Shown here piece after piece: positions 1-5,054 of a stretch of 6,187 bases of DNA. Below the pieces are notes generated by a model. The model searched no databases. It was given only the letters and a program-made list of their open reading frames with translations, and was not told where the DNA came from. The position numbers and the translations under genes are program-made. Source of the stretch: Bacteroidia bacterium (GTDB lineage: Bacteria > Bacteroidota > Bacteroidia > Bacteroidales > UBA5342); NCBI GenBank assembly GCA_030433225.1, contig JAUIMD010000132.1, positions 1 through 6,187 on the forward strand, read 5' to 3'. Each line of letters opens with the position of its first letter. Position 1 is the first letter of the stretch.

Positions 1-159
1 AAAGCCATTTTTGATGAAATTGCCTCACTCTCTCCCCCCTCCGAAGAATTTAAAATCCTTTCTATGGGCATGTCGGGCGATTACTCCCTTGCCATTGCCA
101 GTGGCAGCACCATGATTCGTGTGGGAAGCTCCATTTTCGGCCAGCGGTATGCTCATTAA
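1..159 (+). CDS. yggS: YggS/PLPBP-family pyridoxal phosphate homeostasis protein, C-terminal end (5' truncated by the window)
   Basis: Frame 1 is open from the first base to a TAA at 157-159 and gives 52 residues. The segment LSMGMSGDYSLAIASGST followed by MIRVGSSIFG is the conserved C-terminal signature of the YggS/PROSC (PLPBP) family. These are single-domain, alanine-racemase-like TIM-barrel proteins that bind pyridoxal 5'-phosphate without known enzymatic activity and buffer the cytoplasmic PLP pool. In the family, the serine/glycine-rich strand and the Arg-Val-Gly-Ser/Thr turn seen here lie around the cofactor phosphate. The protein ends 5 residues after IFG, at the usual place, so the 3' end is intact. 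The lysine that binds PLP lies upstream of the window and cannot be checked. The next gene on the same strand begins 167 bp downstream behind its own candidate promoter, so co-transcription is uncertain. The family call is strong. Confidence 0.93.
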   Translation, partial: KAIFDEIASLSPPSEEFKILSMGMSGDYSLAIASGSTMIRVGSSIFGQRYAH

Positions 160-202
160 TCCACGCCAGAGCAGCTGAGGAGGCCGTTTACCATGCGAAG
201 TT

Positions 203-249
203 TGGCCCTACTAAGAAACAGTCTAATTTCAAACTAAGGGCCAGGCCCT
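203..249. repeat. Inverted-repeat cluster: two GGCCCT arms sharing one AGGGCC arm
   Basis: TGGCCCT at 203-209 is perfectly complementary to AGGGCCA at 237-243, with a 27-nt loop. AGGGCC at 237-242 is also complementary to GGCCCT at 244-249, one base further on. The middle arm could therefore pair with either flank, although the second pairing needs some bases to open to form a loop. No T-run follows, so this is not a standard intrinsic terminator for yggS. It could be a weak 3'-end structure, an operator-like palindrome or chance. Confidence 0.35.
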
Positions 250-291
250 ATATGTTGCACAATATTGCGATAACACCTCACTCCTGATTAT

Positions 292-299
292 TATTTTTG
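292..299 (+). promoter_or_regulatory. Candidate Bacteroidota -7 promoter element (TAnnTTTG) for the DHODH-like gene
   Basis: TATTTTTG matches the Bacteroidota primary-sigma -7 consensus TAnnTTTG exactly. It lies 27 bases ahead of the ATG at 327, implying a short untranslated leader. A TTG at 265-267 could serve as the -33 element, but its 24-nt spacing is longer than the usual 19-21 or so. The leader is A/T-rich with no Shine-Dalgarno motif. The surrounding T-rich sequence makes a chance match possible. Confidence 0.4.
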
Positions 300-326
300 T
301 ATTTTGCTATTTAAATTTTACTCATT

Positions 327-1307
327 ATGATCAGTCTTGAAACGCAATACCTTGGGTTAACACTTTCCAATCCAATTATCGTAAGTAGCTCGGGATTAAC
401 GAACAGTGCCGAGAAGGTGGTGAAGCTGGAGAAAGAAGGTGCCGGCGCAGTGGTGCTAAAATCGTTATTTGAAGAGCAGATTATGGCCGAAGCCAGCCAA
501 ACCCTGAGCAATACCGAGGGCCAGTACCCCGAAGCGATTGATTATGTTCAAACCTACGTGCGTTCACAAAGCCTGTCGCAATACCTGGAGCTCATACGTG
601 ATTGCAAAGCGAAAACCAACATCCCCATTATTGCCAGCATTAATTGTTTTTCGGCCGGGGAGTGGACCAGTTTTGCAAAAAACATTGAAGAAGCCGGTGC
701 CGATGCCATTGAGCTGAATGTTTTTACATTAAATACCGGTTTGCATAAAAGTTCGGAAGACTATGAGCAAACCTATTACCAGATAGTGCGGGAAGTTAAA
801 AAGGTGGTGAGCATCCCCATAGCAGTGAAGCTGAGTTTTTACTTCAGCAACCTGATTCATGTTATTGATCGGTTAAAAGCTGAAGGCGCTTCCAGTGTTG
901 TGCTATTTAACCGCTTTTACCAACCTGACATTGACATCAACACCCTTAAAGTTACCGCAGCAGAAGTATTCAGTGTACCGTCTGACCAGTTTCAAACCCT
1001 GCGCTGGACATCCATTGCATCCGGCCTTACAAAAATGGAAGTTTCTTCTTCAACCGGCGTGCACGACTACGATGCCGTTTTAAAAATGCTGCTTGCCGGG
1101 GCACAAACCGTACAAATGTGCTCGGCCATTTACCAGCAGGGAAGGGAGGTTATTTCACAAATTCTTACCTGCATTGAAGAGTGGATGGAACAAAAGGATT
1201 TTGCCTCTATTGAAGAATTCAGAGGGCTTATGAACTACAGGGCCATTAACGACCCATCGCTATACGAAAGAAATCAGTTTATGAAGTATTACTCTTCAAG
1301 AGAATAA
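327..1307 (+). CDS. Dihydroorotate dehydrogenase-like flavoprotein (atypical, catalytic cysteine replaced)
   Basis: A 326-residue TIM-barrel protein of the dihydroorotate dehydrogenase (COG0167) superfamily, predicted cytoplasmic: there is no signal peptide or membrane segment. Family landmarks appear in order: NPIIVSSSG (15-23); VLKS with the flavin-contacting Lys45; IASINCFSAGEW (102-113); IELNVFTLN (128-136); VKLS with Lys168; FNRFY (194-198); and the C-terminal phosphate-binding stretch STG (242-244) with LLAGAQTVQMCSAIY (255-269). FMN binding therefore looks retained. The catalytic loop does not: class 1 enzymes read IELNLSCPN, and the active-site Cys falls at Thr134 here, with the following Pro replaced by Leu. 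True dihydroorotate oxidation is doubtful, so a pyrD symbol is not justified. No pyrimidine gene adjoins it. The ATG at 327 follows a candidate promoter and starts the barrel at the usual distance. The gene is monocistronic as far as seen, ending at a strong terminator. The physiological substrate is unknown. Confidence 0.88.
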   Translation: MISLETQYLGLTLSNPIIVSSSGLTNSAEKVVKLEKEGAGAVVLKSLFEEQIMAEASQTLSNTEGQYPEAIDYVQTYVRSQSLSQYLELIRDCKAKTNIPIIASINCFSAGEWTSFAKNIEEAGADAIELNVFTLNTGLHKSSEDYEQTYYQIVREVKKVVSIPIAVKLSFYFSNLIHVIDRLKAEGASSVVLFNRFYQPDIDINTLKVTAAEVFSVPSDQFQTLRWTSIASGLTKMEVSSSTGVHDYDAVLKMLLAGAQTVQMCSAIYQQGREVISQILTCIEEWMEQKDFASIEEFRGLMNYRAINDPSLYERNQFMKYYSSRE

Positions 1308-1332
1308 GGCACTTTTAACAAGAACCCAGAAT

Positions 1333-1359
1333 AAAGCCGGTCATGCGATCGGCTTTTTT
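1333..1359 (+). terminator. Rho-independent terminator of the DHODH-like gene
   Basis: The left arm AAAGCCGGTC (1333-1342) pairs with GATCGGCTTT (1347-1356) around the tetraloop ATGC. Ten pairs form with one G-T wobble, and the T-run spans 1354-1359. It begins 26 bp after the TAA at 1305-1307. An outer pair, GGCACT (1308-1313, immediately after the stop) with AGTGCC (1360-1365), could enclose the hairpin. On the minus strand the downstream T-tract is short, so it favours plus-strand transcripts. Confidence 0.88.
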
Positions 1360-1463
1360 AGTGCCTACATCCTGAGTTCAACTAACAGTTAACGTTATGA
1401 GTGTATATGCAACAATTAAAAAATTAATCATTCCACACTCCTTTCCGTGCTATTTCAACGCTT

Positions 1464-1613
1464 TTAAGGGCTGGATTTTGCTTTCTCCCGGCATTGCACC
1501 GAACAATATTTTTGTTTCCCAAACCATCCTTTGGTCCACTTTCCGAGGTTTTTATGCAGTGTGTCTTTTTCAAAAATAGCCCCGCAGTTTTTACATTTGG
1601 CAAAATCTCCCAT
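1464..1613 (-). CDS. Small four-cysteine, putative zinc-ribbon/treble-clef protein (49 aa)
   Basis: The minus strand reads an ATG at 1613-1611 through a TAA at 1466-1464, giving 49 residues that begin MGDFAKCKNCGAIFEKDTLH and end CREKAKSSP. Cysteines at 7, 10, 37 and 41 form CxxC-(26)-CxxxC. The KCKNCG knuckle and the YCSVQC second half strongly resemble small structural zinc-binding folds (zinc ribbon or TRASH/treble-clef type). The middle (21-36) is basic and aromatic, with two tryptophans in a WTKGWFG segment. There is no signal peptide or membrane helix. I do not recognise the family and assign no function; nucleic-acid or protein binding would be guesses. The frame is open upstream to a TGA near 1693, but no other ATG, GTG or TTG start occurs in it. 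The gene lies between convergent terminators, with a possible promoter just past the yqeY terminator, so it appears to be its own unit. A longer open frame over the same DNA (1424-1753, minus) has no such motif and reads through the terminator hairpin. Confidence 0.65.
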   Translation of the reverse strand: MGDFAKCKNCGAIFEKDTLHKNLGKWTKGWFGKQKYCSVQCREKAKSSP

Positions 1614-1664
1614 AACGGTAAGTATATATTTTTTAACATTTCGATTCGTGTCCCCTCGCTGTGC

Positions 1665-1692
1665 TTTATACCCAAAAACCGACGCAAGTCAA
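1665..1692 (-). promoter_or_regulatory. Possible promoter for the small four-cysteine gene
   Basis: On the minus strand TTGACT (1692-1687) and TATAAA (1670-1665) are separated by 16 bases, a sigma70-like arrangement. It lies 51 bases ahead of the ATG at 1613 and just beyond the yqeY terminator. It does not match the Bacteroidota TAnnTTTG -7 element well (TATAAAGC), so position is a stronger argument than sequence. Confidence 0.25.
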
Positions 1693-1709
1693 TTGGTTCA
1701 ATACCCCAT

Positions 1710-1743
1710 AAAAAAAGTGCCAACCGGGGAGATTGGCACTTTT
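1710..1743 (-). terminator. Rho-independent terminator of the murC-ftsQ-ftsA-ftsZ-yqeY unit
   Basis: AAAAGTGCCAA (1713-1723) and TTGGCACTTTT (1733-1743) form a perfect 11-bp stem around a 9-nt loop. Read on the minus strand the hairpin is followed by seven T (1716-1710). It starts 28 bp after the yqeY stop codon. The plus strand also ends in four T, so it may work in both directions, but the longer T-tract favours leftward transcripts. Confidence 0.9.
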
Positions 1744-1771
1744 CATAAATCACACAAATCTGAGTACAGAT

Positions 1772-2221
1772 TTAATTTAACACGGATCTTACTATGGACG
1801 AAATCAGCTTTCCATCGGCCTGGCCTGCCAGCTTTTTGCTTGCCAGCCCCATGACTTTTCCCATGTCTTTCATGGATTGCGCTCCTGATTCGTCAATGAT
1901 ATTTTTTATAATTTCTTTAACGTCCTCTTCCGACAATTTCTCGGGTAAAAATTGTTCGATTGCCTTTGCTTCTTCCAACTCTTTGGTGGCTAAATCGTCT
2001 CTCCCTTGTTGTGTAAATATCGTAGCAGATTCTTTTCGCTGTTTTACTAATTTAACAAGGATCTGTAATCCTTGTTCATCGGTGAGTTCTCCATTGGCTC
2101 CTTTGGAGGTTTTTGCTTCGAGCAGTTCTTTTTTCACCCCTCTAAGTGCCTCCAAAGTTACTTTATTTTTCGCTTTCATGGCAACTTTTATTTGCTCTGA
2201 AATTTCAGCTAACAAATCCAT
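1772..2221 (-). CDS. yqeY: GatB/YqeY domain-containing protein
   Basis: A 149-residue cytoplasmic protein, the usual length for free-standing YqeY. Hallmarks in order: an N-terminal helix with MKAKNKVTLEALR (15-27), KLVKQRKES (57-65), FLPEKLSEE (91-99), SMKDMGKVMG (116-125) and ADGKL (135-139). The fold resembles the tail of GatB, the B subunit of the tRNA-dependent amidotransferase. It has no amidotransferase active site, and its cellular role is not firmly established; a link to tRNA or translation is inference from that homology. The ATG at 2221 lies one base after the ftsZ TAG (2223-2225), an arrangement suited to translational coupling, and there is no separate Shine-Dalgarno motif. It is the last gene of the dcw transcript, and the terminator follows 28 bp downstream. 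Its place after ftsZ is a recurring Bacteroidota arrangement, which suggests it is made in proportion to division proteins rather than that it acts in division. Confidence 0.93.
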   Translation of the reverse strand: MDLLAEISEQIKVAMKAKNKVTLEALRGVKKELLEAKTSKGANGELTDEQGLQILVKLVKQRKESATIFTQQGRDDLATKELEEAKAIEQFLPEKLSEEDVKEIIKNIIDESGAQSMKDMGKVMGLASKKLAGQADGKLISSIVRSVLN

Positions 2222-2222
2222 T

Positions 2223-3695
2223 CTAATCTACGTTGTCGTTTAAGTACCTATTGTGCTCTTTTATTGTTACTTCCCCATTTTTGTTGGAAATGGTAAAATT
2301 AGAAATTTCTACGTCTTTTTCTTCTTTTCTAATTTGTTTCTTCCTTGCATAAGCCGGAACGGACTCAAGATAATCCAATAATTTCTCATTTTCAAAATCT
2401 TTGTCACTTAATTTTCGTTTCACACCTAATAAAGACCGATCTTCAATTATTTCAAGTGTGTGTACCGGAGATTCTTCTTTGTGCCGTGCCCCGTTGCCAC
2501 TTTGGTAAAATTTGGAAATACGATCCTCCGGCTCTTTTTTTGGCAGATCAAATTCCACTTCACGTGCGCCTTCCTTCGTTTTATCAAAGCTGATGATGGT
2601 TTGTCCTTTCTCATCTTCTTTGGGAGACTCCGGTTCATCTTCCAGCGAAAAAATTGATTTTCCGCTTGCTTCTTCCTCCGACCTGGGAACTTCCGCCTCT
2701 CTTTTGCCCAGCTCAGCATGTACATTACTTACGCTAAACCCGGTGGCAATAACAGTTACTCCCACTTTATCGTCTAAATTATCGGCATAGCCGGTTCCCC
2801 AAATGATGGATGCATTTTTACCAATGCGCGTGTGCAGGTAATCAGTAATTACCGACACCTCATCCATGGTTACCTCGTCTTCACCGGAGGTTATGTGGAG
2901 CAAAATCTGGCGGGCACCCCCAACATCGTTATTGTTCAGCAAGGGCGACAACAAAGCTTGCTCAATGGCTTGCCGGGCACGGTCTTCGCCACTGGCAAAA
3001 CCGGAGCCCATAATGGCCACACCGCTATCTTTCATCACCGTTTGTACATCCTTAAAATCCACATTTACATACCCGGGCAGCGTAATAATTTCTGCAATAC
3101 CCTTTGCCGCTGTGGTTAAAACGCTATCGGCCCTGGCAAACGCCTGCGACAACTTAAGGTCGCCAAACATGTCCTTAAGTTTCTCATTGTTTATGACCAG
3201 CAAGGCATCCACCTGGTGTTGTAATTCCTCCACCCCGTCCAGTGCTTTGTTAATACGGTCGTTCCCTTCAAACAAAAAAGGTATGGTAACAATACCCACG
3301 GTTAACAGGCCTTTTTCGCGTGCGGCTTTGGCAATTACGGGTGCGGCACCGGTTCCGGTTCCTCCCCCCATACCCGCGGTTATAAACACCATACGGGCAT
3401 TGTCATCCAGCATGCGCTCAATGTCCATCAAATTTTCAATGGCCGATTGTTTACCAATTTCGGGTTTACTGCCGGCTCCCATCCCTTCGGTTAAGGTGGT
3501 TCCCAGGTGTATTTTATACTCTACCGGTGAACTTTCCAACGCCTGGTTGTCGGTATTACACACTACAAAATCCACCCCGGATATGCCCTGTTTGTACATG
3601 TAGTTTACGGCATTGCTTCCGCCACCACCAACTCCCACCACTTTTATGATGGAGGTTTGTTTTCCGGGCATTTGAAAATTCATGATATCGTCCAT
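2223..3695 (-). CDS. ftsZ: Cell division protein FtsZ (tubulin-like GTPase)
   Basis: A 490-residue FtsZ, longer than the roughly 380 of E. coli because of an extended C-terminal part. The GTP-binding half carries GVGGGGSNAV (21-30), CNTDNQAL (46-53) and the tubulin signature GMGGGTGTGAAP (108-119). The catalytic T7 loop reads NVDFKD (211-216), with the Asp213 and Asp216 positions needed for GTP hydrolysis across the subunit interface. The core ends near VTVIATGF (313-320). A charged, low-complexity linker (about 325-440) leads to SVPAYARKKQ (445-454), which matches the FtsA-binding C-terminal peptide family (PAFLR/PAYLR type). Unlike in proteobacteria, about 36 more residues follow, ending YLNDNVD. 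FtsZ polymerises into the cytoplasmic Z-ring. The start at 3695 is 11 nt after the ftsA stop with an A-rich leader; Met5 (3683) is a possible alternative. Its order after ftsA and before yqeY is typical of the dcw cluster. Confidence 0.98.
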   Translation of the reverse strand: MDDIMNFQMPGKQTSIIKVVGVGGGGSNAVNYMYKQGISGVDFVVCNTDNQALESSPVEYKIHLGTTLTEGMGAGSKPEIGKQSAIENLMDIERMLDDNARMVFITAGMGGGTGTGAAPVIAKAAREKGLLTVGIVTIPFLFEGNDRINKALDGVEELQHQVDALLVINNEKLKDMFGDLKLSQAFARADSVLTTAAKGIAEIITLPGYVNVDFKDVQTVMKDSGVAIMGSGFASGEDRARQAIEQALLSPLLNNNDVGGARQILLHITSGEDEVTMDEVSVITDYLHTRIGKNASIIWGTGYADNLDDKVGVTVIATGFSVSNVHAELGKREAEVPRSEEEASGKSIFSLEDEPESPKEDEKGQTIISFDKTKEGAREVEFDLPKKEPEDRISKFYQSGNGARHKEESPVHTLEIIEDRSLLGVKRKLSDKDFENEKLLDYLESVPAYARKKQIRKEEKDVEISNFTISNKNGEVTIKEHNRYLNDNVD

Positions 3696-3706
3696 AATTT
3701 TCTTTT

Positions 3707-5041
3707 TTAATCGTTAAACTCTACGTCCTTCGGACTATTTGTAATGGTATCGAACAAGCTTCCGGAAAAGAAACCGGATTGATCCTTCTTTTTGGGTGCC
3801 CGTTTCCGGGGCTCGGTTCGCCGGCTGGTTTGCGCGCCAAAAACCGAGGCACCGTCGGGTTTAGCACAATCTTCGTTAGCCTCGGCAAGTAAGCCGGCCA
3901 GTACGGTAAATTCAGGTTCGTTTAGCAACGATGAGTCCTTCCCCAGGTACTTTTGCACCGGCGTGCTCAGGCATGCATCCAACCCGGTATTTTTTTTAAC
4001 AAACGCCTCCAGGTTTTTAATTTTTGATGAACCACCTGACAGGACTATGCCGGTTCCCATACGGTCGTAACAACCCGACAATTCTATTTGGTGTGATACG
4101 TTGGCAAAAATTTCCTCCAACCGGGCTTCCAGTACATAGGCCAACGTGGTGAGCGGTATTTCTTTGTTTCCCCAATTCCGAACCCCCGATATCGCCACAA
4201 AATGTTCCTCATTCTCCAGTTCCGGAAGCGCACTTCCGTATACACATTTTAATTTTTCGGCCTGCTCATACTGTATGTTCCACCCTAATTTAAGGTCGTT
4301 AGACAATACGTTACCCGCAAAGGGGATGGAAGCCATATGCACCAGGCTACCGTTATTGAATACCGAAACCTGGGTGGATCCGGCACCCATATTTACCACC
4401 ACAGCGCCCACTTCCATTTCGTGCGATGACACGATACCGATTGATGCTGCATATGCTCCTGCAATAATTTCAACGTCAGAAACACCTGCATCATAAATGG
4501 TTTTGCGTAGGGTTTGCATGTGTTGCTTTTTAGCGGCCACAATCAGGTAATTACCATCAATACGGTTGCACACCGAGCCTATGGGGTCATTAGTTTCAAT
4601 TTCGTTATCCAGCTTATAGCCTTGCGGTTCAATCAGCAACACTTCACTGTCCGAATCGGAAAACAAACGCTGGTTTTCTTCTTCCATTTCATCAATCAGG
4701 GCTTCATTAACGGTGCGGCCGGCATCAATTAATCGGTACACACTGTTGTGTTTTGCGCTAACATTTATTCCACCCGTACTTACGTAAACACGGGAAATTT
4801 GTTTATGGATTCGTCTTTCGAGCCGCCCCAGCACCTTGCGTACCAGGGTGGATACACGTGCAGGATTAATGATTACACCCCGCTTTATTCCTTCAGCTTC
4901 TTCCTGCTCAATCGCCAATACCTGCTTTTCGCCATTTTTCATCAACATGGCCGCAATGGCCTTAATTTTATGACTCCCCAGGTCAAGGCAAACCAATAGG
5001 GTGTCGGGCGATGTTTCGGGTTGTGTTCTAAAAAATCCCAT
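3707..5041 (-). CDS. ftsA: Cell division protein FtsA (actin-like membrane tether of FtsZ)
   Basis: A 444-residue actin/Hsp70-fold protein. Phosphate-1 motif CLDLGSHKIKA (18-28); an FtsA-type 1C subdomain follows, with VYVSTGG (85-91) and IEPQGY (137-142). The phosphate-2 motif is VVNMGAGSTQVSVF (215-228), then IPFAGNVLSNDL (239-250); the adenosine motif is GIVLSGGSSKI (331-341). A basic linker (RRTEPRKRAPKKK, 407-419) precedes GFFSGSLFDTI (423-433), likely the membrane-binding amphipathic helix, and an acidic end. FtsA anchors FtsZ filaments to the inner membrane and recruits later division proteins. The frame is open to an ATG at 5131, but that start would overlap ftsQ by 77 nt and add 30 residues before the family's normal N-terminus. 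The ATG at 5041 lies 13 nt after the ftsQ stop with CAGGAAAAC ahead of it and is preferred. Oddity: the phosphate-2 Asp of E. coli FtsA (VVDIGGG) is Asn217 here, and the following MDI is TQV. Confidence 0.96.
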   Translation of the reverse strand: MGFFRTQPETSPDTLLVCLDLGSHKIKAIAAMLMKNGEKQVLAIEQEEAEGIKRGVIINPARVSTLVRKVLGRLERRIHKQISRVYVSTGGINVSAKHNSVYRLIDAGRTVNEALIDEMEEENQRLFSDSDSEVLLIEPQGYKLDNEIETNDPIGSVCNRIDGNYLIVAAKKQHMQTLRKTIYDAGVSDVEIIAGAYAASIGIVSSHEMEVGAVVVNMGAGSTQVSVFNNGSLVHMASIPFAGNVLSNDLKLGWNIQYEQAEKLKCVYGSALPELENEEHFVAISGVRNWGNKEIPLTTLAYVLEARLEEIFANVSHQIELSGCYDRMGTGIVLSGGSSKIKNLEAFVKKNTGLDACLSTPVQKYLGKDSSLLNEPEFTVLAGLLAEANEDCAKPDGASVFGAQTSRRTEPRKRAPKKKDQSGFFSGSLFDTITNSPKDVEFND

Positions 5042-5045
5042 GTTT

Positions 5046-5049
5046 TCCT
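5046..5049 (-). promoter_or_regulatory. Ribosome-binding-site-like AGGA that supports the 5041 start of ftsA
   Basis: On the minus strand CAGGAAAACATG places AGGA four bases before the ATG at 5041, between the ftsQ stop and the start. The upstream in-frame ATG at 5131 lies inside ftsQ. The match is short and the spacing tight, so it supports the start choice rather than proving it. Confidence 0.4.
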
Positions 5050-5054
5050 GAGTT

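Noticed and set aside
237..249. AGGGCCAGGCCCT as a terminator hairpin for yggS
   Set aside because: The arms are only one base apart, so the full stem cannot form a loop, and no T-run follows; listed only as a repeat.
311..511. 66-codon minus-strand open frame over the start of the DHODH-like gene
   Set aside because: It is antisense to a well-supported coding region and has no domain features.
1424..1753. 109-codon minus-strand open frame overlapping the four-cysteine gene
   Set aside because: It begins beyond the yqeY terminator and reads through that hairpin. It has no recognisable motif and is in a different frame from the four-cysteine protein, which explains the same DNA better.
1531..1854. 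107-codon plus-strand open frame (and the related 1494-1748 and 1397-1579 frames)
   Set aside because: They run antisense to the four-cysteine gene, through a terminator hairpin, or into yqeY; no motif or start context supports them.
1794..2243. 149-codon plus-strand open frame
   Set aside because: Antisense shadow of yqeY; the translation is Ser/Phe/Cys-rich and shows no domain.
2447..2725. Possible frameshifted or second gene within ftsZ (92-codon minus-strand frame)
   Set aside because: The ftsZ frame is uninterrupted here and encodes its low-complexity linker; a second open frame in such A/G-rich codons is expected by chance.
2866..3603. 245-codon open frame on the plus strand
   Set aside because: It lies entirely antisense to ftsZ, whose motifs are unmistakable. 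The product is Ser/Pro-rich low-complexity sequence with no recognisable motif, as expected for a shadow of a coding strand.
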